From NCBI RefSeq assembly GCF_009711265.1, contig NZ_WMII01000014.1, positions 3,461 through 67,460 on the forward strand: a stretch of DNA of 64,000 nt, read 5' to 3'. The notes beneath the pieces are model-generated. The model worked only from the letters and a program-made list of their open reading frames with translations, searched no databases and had not been told where the DNA came from. The translations under genes and the position numbers were made by a program. Positions 24,088 through 34,266 of this stretch are shown here, piece by piece; within the stretch, counting starts at the first letter, position 1; every line of letters begins with the position of its first letter. The DNA is from Paracoccus shanxieyensis (GTDB taxonomy: Bacteria; Pseudomonadota; Alphaproteobacteria; Rhodobacterales; Rhodobacteraceae).

Positions 24088-25476
24088 TCAGGCGTTTTGC
24101 AGGTCTGCCGTATCGGTGCTGTCCATGACGGCGCGGTCGGTCTGGCCAAGGATCTGCGAGGTGACGGTCCCCGCCGTCATCGACCCCGAGACGTTCAGCG
24201 CCGTGCGGCCCATGTCGATCAGCGGCTCGATCGAGATCAGCAGCGCCACCAGCGTCACGGGCAGCCCCATGGTCGGCAGCACGATCAGCGCGGCCATCGT
24301 CGCGCCGCCGCCGACGCCCGCCACACCGGCCGATGACAAGGTGACGATGGCGATCAGCGTGGCGATCCATGTCGGGTCCAGCGGGTTGATGCCGACCGTC
24401 GGCGCGACCATCACCGCCAGCATGGCCGGATAAAGCCCCGCGCAGCCATTCTGGCCGATGGTCGCGCCAAAGCTTGCCGCGAACGAGGCGATGGTCGGCG
24501 GCACACCCAGACGACGGGTCTGCACCTCGACATTCAGCGGGATCGAGGCGGCGCTGGAGCGGCTGGAAAACGCAAAGCTCAGCACCGGCAGCGCCTTGCG
24601 GAAGAAGTTCAGCGGGTTGACCCCGGTCATCGTCAGCAGGATCGCATGCACGCCGAACATGATCGCCAGCCCGATATATGAGGCCACGACGAATTTCCCG
24701 AGGTTCAGGATATCGGCGGCGTTCGAGGTCGCCGCCACCTTGGTCATCAGCGCCATGACGCCAAAGGGCGTCAGCATCATGATCAGCCGCACCAGCTGGC
24801 CGATCCAGCTTTGCAGCAGGTCGATCAGCGCCAGCAGGCTGCGGCCCTTTTCCGCGTCCCGCTTGACCAGCCGGATCGCCGCGACGCCAAGGAAGGCCGC
24901 AAAGATCACCACCGAGATGATCGAGGTCGGGTTTGCGCCGGTCAGATCCGCGAAGGGATTCTTCGGGATGAAGGACAGGATCAGCTGCGGCACAGTCAGA
25001 TCGGCGACGCGTGGGGCATAACTGCTTTCCAGCGTCGAGAGCCGCGCGGTTTCGGCAGCGCCCTGCACCAGCCCCTCGGCGGTCAGGCCAAAGATCAGCG
25101 ACATGGCGATGCCGACCGCCGCCGCGATCGCGGTGGTCAACAGCAGCGTGCCCAGCGTCAGCGTCGAGATCTTGCCCAGCGACGAGGCGTCATGCAGTTT
25201 CGACACCGCATTCAGGATCGCCACAAAGACCAGCGGCATCACGATCATCTGCAACAGCTGCACATAGCCATTGCCGACGATATTGACCCAATTGATCGTG
25301 GTCTGCAGCGCGGGCGCGTCATGGCCATAGATCAGTTGCAGCACGACACCGAACAGCGTGCCAAGGATCAGGGCGATGAACACCCGGACAGACAGGGAAA
25401 GATCGCGGCTTTGCAGGCGGAACAGCCCGTAAAGCAACGCGGCGAACACAACCAGATTGATAAGCACTGGCGCCAT
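24088..25476 (-). CDS. tcyP: Sodium/dicarboxylate symporter family, probable L-cystine transporter
   Basis: This 462-residue membrane protein belongs to the dicarboxylate/amino acid:cation symporter family. It has the hairpin motif [25 protein letters not shown] and the C-terminal [18 protein letters not shown]. These details and the length fit the TcyP/YdjN branch that takes up L-cystine, better than DctA or GltP. I chose ATG 25476 because GGAG lies about 8 bases upstream and the first membrane segment then follows at once. It is a monocistronic unit with its own terminator. Substrate assignment is by subfamily resemblance. Confidence 0.75.
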   Translation of the reverse strand: MAPVLINLVVFAALLYGLFRLQSRDLSLSVRVFIALILGTLFGVVLQLIYGHDAPALQTTINWVNIVGNGYVQLLQMIVMPLVFVAILNAVSKLHDASSLGKISTLTLGTLLLTTAIAAAVGIAMSLIFGLTAEGLVQGAAETARLSTLESSYAPRVADLTVPQLILSFIPKNPFADLTGANPTSIISVVIFAAFLGVAAIRLVKRDAEKGRSLLALIDLLQSWIGQLVRLIMMLTPFGVMALMTKVAATSNAADILNLGKFVVASYIGLAIMFGVHAILLTMTGVNPLNFFRKALPVLSFAFSSRSSAASIPLNVEVQTRRLGVPPTIASFAASFGATIGQNGCAGLYPAMLAVMVAPTVGINPLDPTWIATLIAIVTLSSAGVAGVGGGATMAALIVLPTMGLPVTLVALLISIEPLIDMGRTALNVSGSMTAGTVTSQILGQTDRAVMDSTDTADLQNA

Positions 25477-25619
25477 GACGCATCTCCGGCAATTGTTGGA
25501 AGCATATGGTAGTGATGGCGGCACGCGGTGGTAAGACCTGCCGCCGAAATAAGCATAGGCTCATCGCCTTGACGCGGAAGGTGATGAAAAAGTTCCGGTT
25601 TTACCGTGCGGGCCGGAAT

Positions 25620-25635
25620 GGAATCGGGCGATTCC
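25620..25635. repeat. 16-base palindrome after vapC
   Basis: GGAATCGGGCGATTCC is a perfect palindrome about 9 bases beyond the vapC stop. No T-run follows in either direction, so its role is unclear; a weak transcript-end structure is possible. Confidence 0.4.
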
Positions 25636-25643
25636 CGCGTGGA

Positions 25644-26048
25644 TCAGGCAAACGGGTCGGTCAGACGGCAGCCCGAGGGCCGAAAATCGGCGATATTGCC
25701 GGTCACGACCGTTGCATCCCGTGCAAGGGCGGTTGCCGCGATCAGCAAATCGGCACCGGAATGACCGATCCGCGCGGAAAGCCTGCCCCAGATCAGTGCC
25801 TCGTCCGCGCCGAAAGGCAGCAGCCGGTCGGCGAAAAGCGTCGTCGTGCGCGCGATCCAGTCGCGCAGGTCGCGGGCAAAGGGCGGGTTCAGCTCTTCCT
25901 GCCGGGCGATGCCGCGTTCGATTTCGCCCAGTGTCACCACGGACAGGTGCAGTTGCGTTTCATCCTGACGCGCCAGCCATGCGGCGACATTCGGGCTGCG
26001 CTCGGGGCGGCGCAGCGCCGACAGCACGTTGGTATCCAGAATCAGCAT
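25644..26048 (-). CDS. vapC: PIN-domain ribonuclease toxin, VapC/FitB type
   Basis: This 134-residue PIN-domain protein carries the expected acidic residues: Asp5 in LDTNVLS, Glu42 in GEIERGI, Asp100 in SGADLLIAATA and Asp121 in NIADF. VapC toxins are magnesium-dependent ribonucleases that cleave specific tRNA or rRNA sites. The ATG follows the antitoxin stop with no gap, the usual toxin-antitoxin layout. It appears intact. Confidence 0.88.
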   Translation of the reverse strand: MLILDTNVLSALRRPERSPNVAAWLARQDETQLHLSVVTLGEIERGIARQEELNPPFARDLRDWIARTTTLFADRLLPFGADEALIWGRLSARIGHSGADLLIAATALARDATVVTGNIADFRPSGCRLTDPFA

Positions 26049-26294
26049 TCAGAAACTGACATCGCGCGGCGTGATCTGGGGGCGGGGGCTGTCGGGATCG
26101 CCGGGAAAGCTCAGCAGATGCGTGATGAAAGAGCCACGCTTTTCCCCGGCTGCGGCCCGCATCCGGGCATATTCATCCGCCGACAGCACGACAACGGCAG
26201 GCTTGCCCCGGCGCGACACCTCTTGCGGTTGCCCGGCAAGGGCTGCGTCCACCACGGCGGAAAAGCGGTTCTTGGCGTCCTGAAGCGTCCACAT
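26049..26294 (-). CDS. vapB: Phd/YefM-type antitoxin of the VapC pair
   Basis: This 81-residue protein starts MWTLQDAKNRFSAVVDAAL, the Phd/YefM DNA-binding fold, and continues RRGKPAVVVLSADEYARM. The C-terminus, after about residue 55, should wrap the toxin. I chose ATG 26294 because AAGGG precedes it; an in-frame ATG at 26309 abuts the CTAG-rich palindromes and has no ribosome-binding site. The two genes form an operon that is probably self-repressed through those palindromes. Confidence 0.85.
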   Translation of the reverse strand: MWTLQDAKNRFSAVVDAALAGQPQEVSRRGKPAVVVLSADEYARMRAAAGEKRGSFITHLLSFPGDPDSPRPQITPRDVSF

Positions 26295-26309
26295 GGCATT
26301 GCCCTTCAT

Positions 26310-26332
26310 CTAGCTAGCTAGCTATCTAGATA
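26310..26332. promoter_or_regulatory. CTAG-rich overlapping palindromes, candidate VapBC operator
   Basis: Two perfect palindromes overlap: AGCTAGCTAGCT (26312-26323) and TATCTAGATA (26323-26332). They include four CTAG tetranucleotides, which are otherwise rare in such DNA. They lie just upstream of the antitoxin, where Phd/YefM proteins typically autoregulate. Confidence 0.7.
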
Positions 26333-26356
26333 GTACCTTTTCGGTGGGTTTTCAAG

Positions 26357-26388
26357 AAAAACGCCCGGCAAGCTTTCGCTGCCGGGCG
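26357..26388 (-). terminator. Intrinsic terminator of the MFS gene at 26414
   Basis: On the minus strand a 9-base-pair stem (CGCCCGGCA and TGCCGGGCG, 9-base loop) is followed by TTTTTC. It lies 25 bases after the stop of the MFS gene. Confidence 0.85.
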
Positions 26389-26413
26389 TCCGAATGTCGT
26401 GGTCAAGATCGCC

Positions 26414-27724
26414 TCAGCTGGCGCGGGCCATCACCCGGCGCGCATAGCGCAGCGCCAGAATGGTGCAGACCGAACCCGACAGTAGATACAGGCCAGCAGC
26501 CCACAGACCCAGCCATGCCGACAGCGCCAGCGCGGCCAGCGGGGCAAAGCCCGCACCGAACAGCCATGCCAGATCCGACACCACGGCCGAGCCGGTATAG
26601 CGGCGGCTGGCCTGGAACAGCGATGCGACCGCACCCGAGGACTGGCCGAAGCTCAGGCCCAGAATGATCGCGCCGACCGTCATATAGACCGCTTCACCGA
26701 ACTTGTCGCCCAGAAGCAACAGGGGGGCGATCACGGCGAATACCGCAATGGCGATGGCACCCCGATACAGCAGTTTGCGGTGGCCGATGCGGTCCGCGAT
26801 CACGCCCGAGGCGATGACGGCAAGAAAGCCCCATGCGGCGGCAATCGCCTCGATGATCAGGAAGCTGGCGGGGTTGTCGTTGGTGTAAAGATAGACCCAG
26901 GACAGCGGGAACACCGTGACGATGTGAAACAGCGCAAAGCTGGCCAGCGGCACGAAGGCCCCGATCAGGATGGTGCTGCCATCCTGCCCGAAGGCCGCGC
27001 GGAAGCTGGAGGGCTTCAGCTCATTCGAATCGAAGGCTTCGGTATATTCCGGCGTGACCACGATCCGCAGCCGGGCAAACAGCGCCACGACGTTGATCGC
27101 GAAGGCCACGAAGAACGGGTAACGCCAGCCCCAGTCAAGGAAATCCGCCTGGCTCATGTTGTTCAGCAGATAGGCGAACAGCAGGGCCGCGACGCCCAGC
27201 CCGACAAAGGCGCCAAGCTGCGGCACCATGACATAAAAGCCACGCTTGCCCTGCGGTGCGTTGATCGCCAGCAGCGAGGGCAGGCCGTCCCATGCGCCGC
27301 CAAGCGCAAAACCCTGGCCGATTCGCAGCAGGCACAGCACGAAGATCGAAGCTGCGCCGATGTTTTCATAGGACGGGATCAGACCCATGCCGACGGTCGA
27401 GGTGCCCAGAACGAGCAGCGCCAGCGTCAGCTTGGTGCTTTTGCCATAGCGGCGGTCGATGACGGTGAAAAAGGCCGTGCCAAGCGGGCGTGCAAGGAAG
27501 GCCAGCGCGAAGACCGCGAAGGACCAAAGCGTCGCAGTCAGCGGATCTGCAAAGGAAAAATACCGATGCGGGAATACGATGACCGATGCGATGGCGAAGA
27601 CGAAGAAGTCGAAGAATTCCGACGACCGGCCGATGACGACGCCGACCGCGATATCGGATGGCGACACGTGATGATCGGAATTCGCCTCGCGGGGCAAGGA
27701 GGAGTGTGAGTTTGCTGCGCTCAT
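26414..27724 (-). CDS. MFS transporter, metabolite:H+ symporter type
   Basis: This 436-residue protein has about twelve hydrophobic segments. The loop between segments 2 and 3 reads LARPLGTAFFTVIDRRYGKSTKL, and RIGQGFALGGAWDGLPSLL appears in segment 4, as in the metabolite:H+ symporter group (ShiA/ProP-like). FFDFFVFAIAS in segment 1 fits that group. The substrate is not evident; organic acids or osmolytes are typical. It is divergent from the quinol oxidase operon across about 208 bases and has its own terminator. Confidence 0.82.
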   Translation of the reverse strand: MSAANSHSSLPREANSDHHVSPSDIAVGVVIGRSSEFFDFFVFAIASVIVFPHRYFSFADPLTATLWSFAVFALAFLARPLGTAFFTVIDRRYGKSTKLTLALLVLGTSTVGMGLIPSYENIGAASIFVLCLLRIGQGFALGGAWDGLPSLLAINAPQGKRGFYVMVPQLGAFVGLGVAALLFAYLLNNMSQADFLDWGWRYPFFVAFAINVVALFARLRIVVTPEYTEAFDSNELKPSSFRAAFGQDGSTILIGAFVPLASFALFHIVTVFPLSWVYLYTNDNPASFLIIEAIAAAWGFLAVIASGVIADRIGHRKLLYRGAIAIAVFAVIAPLLLLGDKFGEAVYMTVGAIILGLSFGQSSGAVASLFQASRRYTGSAVVSDLAWLFGAGFAPLAALALSAWLGLWAAGLYLLSGSVCTILALRYARRVMARAS

Positions 27725-27932
27725 GTCTGGCTGACCTCTGTAGGACCCGACGGGGGAGGCGAGGGGGCGTTTGGGGGCAATAGAGGCCGCGAAACTCTAA
27801 TGGTCAACCGTCATGTTCAAGGTGTAAGGGGTGTGGCAAATTGTCCTATGTCTGCGACCGGCCCCATCCCTTAGGGGGTAGAGCCCACCGATCCCCTCCT
27901 TTTCTCCCCTCTGAGGTGAGGTAACGGCTATC

Positions 27933-29138
27933 ATGCGTAAACTCCCCCGCTTGGCGCGCTTTGTCGCGCTTGCCCCGCTTTTCCTTGCCTTGGCCGCCTG
28001 TAAGATGGAGGTGCTCAAGCCCTCCGGCGACGTGGCCGAGCGTCAGAAGGACCTGCTTCTGACCTCGACCTGGCTGATGCTTATCATCATTATTCCGGTG
28101 ATGCTGCTGACCGTCCTGTTCGCATGGCGCTATCGCGCATCGAACAAGAACGCGACCTACAAGCCCGACTGGGACCATTCGACCAAGTTCGAGCTGGTCA
28201 TCTGGGCCGCGCCGCTGCTGATCGTCATCTGCCTTGGCGCGATGACCTGGGTCGGCACGCATCTGTTGGACCCGTATCGCCCGCTTGACCGCATCGCGGA
28301 AGGCCAGCCGGTACCCGATCAGGATCCGCTGCGCGTCGAAGTCGTCGCGCTGGACTGGAAATGGCTGTTCATCTATCCCGAACAGGGCATCGCCATGGTC
28401 AATGAAATGGCCGTGCCGGTTGACCGCGAGGTGGAATTCAGCCTGACCTCGACCTCGGTGATGAACGCATTCTACATCCCTGCGATGGCGGGCATGATCT
28501 ATGCCATGCCGGGGATGGAAACCAAGCTGCACGGCGTCTTCAACAACCCCGGCGAATATCAGGGTCTTGCCTCGCATTATTCGGGCGCAGGCTTCTCTGG
28601 GATGCGCTTCAAGGCACATGCCGTGGATCAGGCCGGTTTCGACGCCTGGGTCGACGAAGCCCGCGCCAGCGGTGCCAATCTGGACCGCGCGAAGTTTCTG
28701 GAACTGGAAACGCCCAGCGAAAACGTGAAGCCCACGCCTTTCGGCGAGGTGGACCCGTCGCTGTTCGACCGCATCGTCAACATGTGCGTCGAAGACGGCA
28801 AGATCTGCATGGCCGAGATGATGGCGCTTGATGCGCAAGGCGGCACGGGTCTGGCAGGCACCATGAACATGGCGCAGCTGACCCATGACAAGGATGTGCG
28901 TCGCGGCGTGGCCCGGCCGGTCTTTGGCAGCCAGCCCTTCATGGTCACCGGCTTCTGCACCCCGGCCGACAGCGCCAAGATGTTTGCCGACCTGCGCGAG
29001 AACGCGCCGGTCATCCGCAAGGACCAGTCGCCGATGCGCGGCATCGCCTTGCCCCGCCCCGAAAACCGCCTTGGCATCGAAATGCCGCGGATCATCCAGG
29101 ACGCTCGGCGCGATGACGCCGCCGAGCCGAAACTCTGA
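27933..29138 (+). CDS. cyoA: Ubiquinol oxidase subunit II (qoxA in Paracoccus)
   Basis: This 401-residue lipoprotein has a type II signal (LALAAC, Cys23) and two membrane helices (about 45-65 and 88-108), followed by a cupredoxin-like periplasmic domain. It has DWKWLFIYPEQGIA, but the region where cytochrome c oxidases place copper ligands reads SGAGFSGMRFKAHA. The CuA site is therefore absent, as expected for a quinol oxidase. The C-terminus, after about residue 285, is an extra 100-residue extension beyond E. coli CyoA with two cysteines (NMCVEDGKICM). GAGGT precedes the ATG. It leads cyoABCD-surf1. Confidence 0.93.
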   Translation: MRKLPRLARFVALAPLFLALAACKMEVLKPSGDVAERQKDLLLTSTWLMLIIIIPVMLLTVLFAWRYRASNKNATYKPDWDHSTKFELVIWAAPLLIVICLGAMTWVGTHLLDPYRPLDRIAEGQPVPDQDPLRVEVVALDWKWLFIYPEQGIAMVNEMAVPVDREVEFSLTSTSVMNAFYIPAMAGMIYAMPGMETKLHGVFNNPGEYQGLASHYSGAGFSGMRFKAHAVDQAGFDAWVDEARASGANLDRAKFLELETPSENVKPTPFGEVDPSLFDRIVNMCVEDGKICMAEMMALDAQGGTGLAGTMNMAQLTHDKDVRRGVARPVFGSQPFMVTGFCTPADSAKMFADLRENAPVIRKDQSPMRGIALPRPENRLGIEMPRIIQDARRDDAAEPKL

Positions 29139-29150
29139 CCGGAGTCCCAG

Positions 29151-31160
29151 ATGGCCATTCCTGCCAATGTCGAGACTACCTTCCTTCTGGGGCGCCTGAA
29201 CTTTGACGCCATCCCGAAGGATCCCATCGTTTGGATCACCTTTGTCGGTGTGGCCATCGGTGGCGCGGCCCTGCTGTGGGCGCTGACGAAATTCAAGCTC
29301 TGGGGTTATCTCTGGAACGAGTGGTTCACCTCGATCGACCACAAGAAGATCGGGATCATGTACATGATCCTTGGCCTGATCATGTTCGTGCGCGGTTTTG
29401 CCGACGCCATCATGATGCGCGCCCAGCAGGCCATGGCGTTCAACGGCAGCGAAGGCTATCTGAACGCGCACCACTATGACCAGATCTTCACGGCGCATGG
29501 CGTCATCATGATCTTTTTCGTGGCGATGCCCTTCGTCACGGGTCTGATGAACTATGTCGTGCCGCTGCAGATCGGCGCCCGCGACGTGTCCTTCCCGTTC
29601 CTGAACAACTTCTCGTTCTGGATGACGGTGGGCGGCGCGGTGATCGTGATGGCATCGCTGTTCGTGGGTGAGTTTGCGCAGACCGGCTGGCTGGCCTTCC
29701 CGCCGCTGTCGGGCATTGCCTACAGTCCCTATGTCGGCGTGGACTATTATATCTGGGGCCTGCAGGTCGCCGGGGTCGGCACGACGCTGTCGGGCATCAA
29801 CCTGATGGTGACGATCCTGAAGATGCGTGCGCCCGGCATGACCATGATGAAGATGCCCGTCTTCACCTGGACCGCCTTCTGCACGAACATCCTGATCGTG
29901 GCCTCGTTCCCCATTCTGACCATGACGCTGATCCTGCTGACGCTGGACCGCTATCTGGGCACGAACTTCTTCACCAATGACCTTGGTGGCAACCCGATGA
30001 TGTATATCAACCTCATCTGGATCTGGGGCCACCCCGAGGTTTACATCCTGATCCTGCCGCTGTTCGGCGTGTTCTCGGAAATCACCTCGACCTTCTCGGG
30101 CAAGCGCCTGTTCGGCTATACCTCGATGGTCTATGCGACGGTCTGCATCACGGTGCTGTCCTATGTCGTGTGGCTGCACCACTTCTTCACCATGGGCTCG
30201 GGCGCATCCGTGAACTCGTTCTTCGGGATCACCACGATGATCATCTCGATCCCGACGGGCGCGAAGATCTTCAACTGGCTGTTCACCATGTATCATGGCC
30301 GGGTCCGTTACGACCTGCCGATGATGTGGGTGATCGCGTTCATGCTGACCTTCACCATCGGCGGCATGACCGGCGTTCTGCTGGCCGTTCCTCCGGCGGA
30401 CTTCGTGCTGCACAACTCGCTGTTCCTGATCGCGCACTTCCATAACGTCATCATCGGCGGCGTGGTGTTCGGGGTCTTCGCGGCGATCAACTTCTGGTGG
30501 CCCAAGGCCTTCGGCTTCAAGCTGAACGTGTTCTGGGGCAAAGTCAGCTTCTGGTGCTGGGTCATCGGCTTCTGGGTTGCCTTCACGCCGCTCTACATCC
30601 TTGGCCTGATGGGTGTGACCCGCCGGATGCGCGTCTTCGACGATCCCAGCCTGCAGATCTGGTTCATCATTGCAGCCTTCGGCGCGGTGCTGATCGCGGC
30701 TGGCATCGGAGCGATGTTCCTGCAGTTCGGCATCTCGATCTGGAAACGCAACGAGCCGGAATACCGCGACAACTCGGGCGATCCGTGGGGTGGGCGTTCG
30801 CTGGAATGGGCGACTTCGTCGCCGCCGCCCAGCTATAACTTCGCCTTCACCCCTGTCGTGCACGGGCTGGATGCCTGGTCCGAGATGAAGGCTGCCGGCG
30901 CCCAGCGTCCCAAGGCCGATTACATCCCGATCCACATGCCGCGTTACACCGGCTCGGGGGTGATCATCGCCGCGCTCTGCACCGTCTTCGGCATGGCCAT
31001 GATCTGGTATATCTGGTGGCTCGCGATCGTGTCCTTCATCGGCATCGTCGGCTATTCGATCTATCACACCTTCAACTACGACCGCGATTACTACATCCCC
31101 GCCGATGAGGTCCGGGCCGTGGAAGACGCGCGCGACCGTCAGCTGGCACAGGGGGCCTGA
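29151..31160 (+). CDS. cyoB: Ubiquinol oxidase subunit I (qoxB in Paracoccus)
   Basis: This 669-residue heme-copper oxidase subunit has all the key residues. They are the low-spin heme histidine in AHGVIMIFF, the copper-B ligands in [13 protein letters not shown] (with the cross-linked tyrosine) and WLHHFFTMG, and the heme histidines in [12 protein letters not shown]. Proton-pathway residues lie in [23 protein letters not shown]. It reduces oxygen to water with electrons from ubiquinol and pumps protons. Length and the extended termini match the CyoB type. It begins 12 bases after cyoA. Confidence 0.95.
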   Translation: MAIPANVETTFLLGRLNFDAIPKDPIVWITFVGVAIGGAALLWALTKFKLWGYLWNEWFTSIDHKKIGIMYMILGLIMFVRGFADAIMMRAQQAMAFNGSEGYLNAHHYDQIFTAHGVIMIFFVAMPFVTGLMNYVVPLQIGARDVSFPFLNNFSFWMTVGGAVIVMASLFVGEFAQTGWLAFPPLSGIAYSPYVGVDYYIWGLQVAGVGTTLSGINLMVTILKMRAPGMTMMKMPVFTWTAFCTNILIVASFPILTMTLILLTLDRYLGTNFFTNDLGGNPMMYINLIWIWGHPEVYILILPLFGVFSEITSTFSGKRLFGYTSMVYATVCITVLSYVVWLHHFFTMGSGASVNSFFGITTMIISIPTGAKIFNWLFTMYHGRVRYDLPMMWVIAFMLTFTIGGMTGVLLAVPPADFVLHNSLFLIAHFHNVIIGGVVFGVFAAINFWWPKAFGFKLNVFWGKVSFWCWVIGFWVAFTPLYILGLMGVTRRMRVFDDPSLQIWFIIAAFGAVLIAAGIGAMFLQFGISIWKRNEPEYRDNSGDPWGGRSLEWATSSPPPSYNFAFTPVVHGLDAWSEMKAAGAQRPKADYIPIHMPRYTGSGVIIAALCTVFGMAMIWYIWWLAIVSFIGIVGYSIYHTFNYDRDYYIPADEVRAVEDARDRQLAQGA

Positions 31161-31164
31161 GACG

Positions 31165-31785
31165 ATGAGCACCGCAACCCAACTGCAAGCCCCGGCCGAT
31201 TACTGGGAAACCGAGCCGCATCATCACCCTGAAGGCGCCTCGACCAATATCGGCTTCTGGGTCTATCTGATGAGCGACTGCCTGATGTTCGCGGTTCTTT
31301 TCGCGACCTATGGCGTGCTGCACGGAAACTTTGCGGCCGGTCCCGGCCCCAAGGATCTGTTCGACCTTGAGCTGATCGCGCTGAACACGGCCATGCTGCT
31401 GTTTTCGTCGATCACCTATGGTTTCGCGATGATCGCGGCCTACAAGGGCAACAAGCAAAGCACGCTGCGCTGGCTGGGTGTGACGCTGTTCTTTGGCCTG
31501 TGCTTCCTGGCGATCGAGCTTTACGAGTTCCACCACCTGATCCATGTCGGGGCGGGACCGCAGCGCTCGGCCTTCCTGTCGGCCTTCTTCACGCTGGTCG
31601 GCACGCACGGTCTGCACGTCACCTTCGGCTCGATCTGGCTGGTGACGCTGATGGTGCAGGTTTACAAGTTTGGTCTGCATCAGGCCAATATGCGCCGCCT
31701 GATGTGCCTGAGCCTGTTCTGGCACTTCCTTGACCTGATCTGGATCGGCGTCTTCACCTTTGTCTATCTGATGGGGATGATCTGA
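31165..31785 (+). CDS. cyoC: Ubiquinol oxidase subunit III (qoxC in Paracoccus)
   Basis: This 206-residue protein has five hydrophobic segments and the subunit III hallmarks FWVYLMSDCLMFAVLFATY, EFHHLIHVGAGPQRSAFLSAFF and GTHGLHVTFG. It supports the stability of subunit I. ATG 31165 begins MSTATQLQAP, 4 bases after the cyoB stop. It overlaps cyoD by one base (TGATG). Confidence 0.94.
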   Translation: MSTATQLQAPADYWETEPHHHPEGASTNIGFWVYLMSDCLMFAVLFATYGVLHGNFAAGPGPKDLFDLELIALNTAMLLFSSITYGFAMIAAYKGNKQSTLRWLGVTLFFGLCFLAIELYEFHHLIHVGAGPQRSAFLSAFFTLVGTHGLHVTFGSIWLVTLMVQVYKFGLHQANMRRLMCLSLFWHFLDLIWIGVFTFVYLMGMI

Positions 31786-32168
31786 TGGCACATTCGCACA
31801 ACCATCATGACGCGCATCACGGCCATGGCGATCATGCCGAACACACCACCTATCGGGGCTATGTGACGGGCTTCGTCCTTGCCGTGATCCTGACGGTGAT
31901 CCCGTTCGGGATCGTCATGGGCGGCGGCTTCGACAGCCGGTTCTGGACCATCGCCGTGGTGGTTCTGTGTGCCGTGGCGCAGGTTCTGGTCCACATGATC
32001 TATTTCCTGCACATGGACAGCAACGCGGAAGAAGGCTGGACGCTGCTGTCCACCATCTTCACCATCGTTGTCGTGGTCATCATGATCGCAGGCTCGCTAT
32101 GGGTCATGTTCCACCTGAACACCAACATGATGCCGCAGATGAACCACGAATTGCAGGTCATGCCGTGA
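31785..32168 (+). CDS. cyoD: Ubiquinol oxidase subunit IV (qoxD in Paracoccus)
   Basis: This 127-residue membrane protein has a histidine-rich N-terminus (HSHNHHDAHHGHGDHAEH) and three hydrophobic helices, with VLVHMIYFLHMDSNAEEGW between the second and third, as in CyoD. The family assists copper-B binding during oxidase assembly. The histidine run could contribute to metal handling, which is inferred. It overlaps cyoC and surf1 by one base each. Confidence 0.92.
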   Translation: MAHSHNHHDAHHGHGDHAEHTTYRGYVTGFVLAVILTVIPFGIVMGGGFDSRFWTIAVVVLCAVAQVLVHMIYFLHMDSNAEEGWTLLSTIFTIVVVVIMIAGSLWVMFHLNTNMMPQMNHELQVMP

Positions 32169-32911
32169 TGAACGAGGACGCGACCCCGGACGGGTCGCGC
32201 GGGCCCAGATCGAAAACGGTCTGGGCGCTGACGGCGCTTGCCATGATGGCAGGCGTCGTTGTGCTTCTGGGGCTGGGCATCTGGCAGGTGCAGCGTCTGG
32301 CCTGGAAAACCGATCTGATCGCCCGGGTCGAGGCGCGGGTGACAGCCCCCGCGACCCCGGCCCCCGGCGTCGAAAACTGGGACGACATCACCGCGCAGGC
32401 CGATGAATATCGCCGCATCGCCGTGTCGGGCAGCTTCGATTATGCCGATGAGGTGCTGGTGCAGGCCGTCACCTCGCAGGGCGCGGGCTTCTGGGTCATG
32501 ACCCCGCTGGCCACGCCCGAAGGCTGGTCGGTCTGGATCAACCGGGGCTTCGTGCCCTCGGACCGACGCGAGGCGTCGCAGCGCAGCCGCCCCGAAGGCG
32601 TGCAGCAGATAACCGGGCTTTTGCGCATCACCCAGCCGGATGGCGCGTTTCTGCGCGCGAATGATCCGGCGGGCGACCGCTGGTATTCGCGCGACGTGCA
32701 GGCTTTGTCGGACACGTTCGACGTGCCCGACCATGCGCCCTATTTCATCGACGCAGATGCGGGGCAGGCCGGGCAATTGCCGGTGGGCGGGCTGACGGTC
32801 GTCAGTTTCCGCAACAACCATCTTAGCTATGCGCTGACATGGTTCGCAATGGCTGCGGGGCTTGCGGCGGGCGCATTCTATGTGCTGCGCCGCGACCGCT
32901 CGCAGGACTGA
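32168..32911 (+). CDS. surf1: SURF1-family oxidase assembly protein
   Basis: This 247-residue protein has two membrane helices at its ends (about 20-40 and 220-240) and the SURF1 features LGIWQVQRLAWK, ADEYRRIAVSGSF and WINRGFVPSDRR. SURF1 delivers heme a during oxidase assembly. Paracoccus denitrificans is known to have one SURF1 for its aa3 oxidase and one (Surf1q) in the quinol oxidase operon. Position after cyoD, overlapping by one base, marks this as the latter. Only 5 bases separate its stop from the convergent otsA stop. Confidence 0.9.
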   Translation: MNEDATPDGSRGPRSKTVWALTALAMMAGVVVLLGLGIWQVQRLAWKTDLIARVEARVTAPATPAPGVENWDDITAQADEYRRIAVSGSFDYADEVLVQAVTSQGAGFWVMTPLATPEGWSVWINRGFVPSDRREASQRSRPEGVQQITGLLRITQPDGAFLRANDPAGDRWYSRDVQALSDTFDVPDHAPYFIDADAGQAGQLPVGGLTVVSFRNNHLSYALTWFAMAAGLAAGAFYVLRRDRSQD

Positions 32912-32916
32912 AGCGA

Positions 32917-34266
32917 CTAACCGGCCAGATCGCGCAGGAAGGTTTCCGACCAGACCGCGACCGGATGCGCCTCAAGACGCGCCATCATGCTGGCATGGCG
33001 CGTCCGCCGTTCGTCCATGGGCATGTCCAACGCCCGCGCCATGGCGTTCGACACATCGGCCACGTCATAGGGATTGACGATCAGCGCCCCGTCCAGCTCT
33101 GCCGCCGCCCCGGCGAATTGCGACAGGACCAGCACGCCCGGATCCTCGGGATCCTGCGCCGCGACATATTCCTTGGCGACAAGGTTCATCCCGTCGCGCA
33201 AGGGCGTCACCAGCCCGACCTTTGACAGCCGATACAACCCCGCCAGCAGGCTTTGGCTGAAGGCGCGGTTGATATAGCGCACCGGCACCCAGTCCAGCGT
33301 GCCATAGCTGGCATTCAGCCGGCCCGCACGCTCGGCGACCTCTTGCTGGATGCGGTCATAGCCCTCGATGCCGCTGCGCGAGGCGGGGGTGATCTGCAAG
33401 AAGCTGACGCGGTTGTGCAAGGCGGCGCGGTTTTCCAGTAGATGCTCGATGGCGCGCAGCCGTTCGGGCAGGCCCTTGGAATAATCCAGCCGGTCCACGC
33501 CGATCACCATCTCGCGCGGGCCGAAGCGCTGATGCAACTCGCGGATGCGGGGCAGGTTCTCGGCCCGGCGGGCGCGGCTCGAAAAGCCCTGCGTGTCGAT
33601 CGAGATCGGATAGGTGCCGATCCGCGTGCCGCGCGGCGTGGTGCTTGCCTCAAGATCGGGGCGCGCGGCATCCAGCGCGGCGCGCAGGTTGCGGGCATCG
33701 GTGGCGGTCTGCAAACCGATGACATCATAGGCCAGCATCGAGGCCAGCAGCTTGCTGGCCTTGGGCATGGCGCGGAACAGATCCTGCGCGGGCCACGGGA
33801 TGTGGTGAAAATAGCCGATGCGGTTCTGAACGCCCCGTTCGCGCAGCGCCTGGGCCAGCGGGATCAGGTGATAGTCATGCACCCAGATCACGTCATCGGG
33901 CCGCAGCAGGTCCAGAAGCTCATCGGCGAACCTGCCATTCACCGACAGATAAAGGTCCATGGCGGTGCGGGTATATTCCAGAAGATCGGGCCGGTAATGG
34001 CACAGGGGCCACAGCACGCTGTTCGAGATACCCTCGTAATAGCCCGAGACTTCCTCGGCGCTCAGGTCCATCGCCGCATAGGTGACATTGCCAAGATCCT
34101 GCAGGCTGACGCCCTTGGCGGGTTTGTCCAGCGTCTTGCCCGACCAGCCCAGCCACAGCCCGCCGCGGGTCTTCAAAGCCGCTTCCAGTGCCACGGCAAG
34201 GCCGCCTGCCGCGACGCCTTTGCCAAGCGCGGGCAGGCGGTTCGATACGACGATCAGCCGGCTCAA
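32917..34266 (-). CDS. otsA: Alpha,alpha-trehalose-phosphate synthase (UDP-forming)
   Basis: This 449-residue GT20 enzyme begins [21 protein letters not shown] and contains [16 protein letters not shown] [38 protein letters not shown] and [15 protein letters not shown], all canonical OtsA motifs. It makes trehalose-6-phosphate from UDP-glucose and glucose-6-phosphate. The start is TTG 34266, with GGGAGGA 6 bases upstream; it overlaps the upstream GH15 stop as TTGA, implying coupled translation. It is the last gene of otsB-GH15-otsA. Confidence 0.92.
   Translation of the reverse strand: MSRLIVVSNRLPALGKGVAAGGLAVALEAALKTRGGLWLGWSGKTLDKPAKGVSLQDLGNVTYAAMDLSAEEVSGYYEGISNSVLWPLCHYRPDLLEYTRTAMDLYLSVNGRFADELLDLLRPDDVIWVHDYHLIPLAQALRERGVQNRIGYFHHIPWPAQDLFRAMPKASKLLASMLAYDVIGLQTATDARNLRAALDAARPDLEASTTPRGTRIGTYPISIDTQGFSSRARRAENLPRIRELHQRFGPREMVIGVDRLDYSKGLPERLRAIEHLLENRAALHNRVSFLQITPASRSGIEGYDRIQQEVAERAGRLNASYGTLDWVPVRYINRAFSQSLLAGLYRLSKVGLVTPLRDGMNLVAKEYVAAQDPEDPGVLVLSQFAGAAAELDGALIVNPYDVADVSNAMARALDMPMDERRTRHASMMARLEAHPVAVWSETFLRDLAG

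Noticed and set aside
27846..31172. A 1108-codon open frame on the minus strand opposite the quinol oxidase genes
   Set aside because: Its translation is histidine, arginine and glutamate rich with no domain, and it lies over strongly conserved cyoA and cyoB. Codon bias makes such open frames common.
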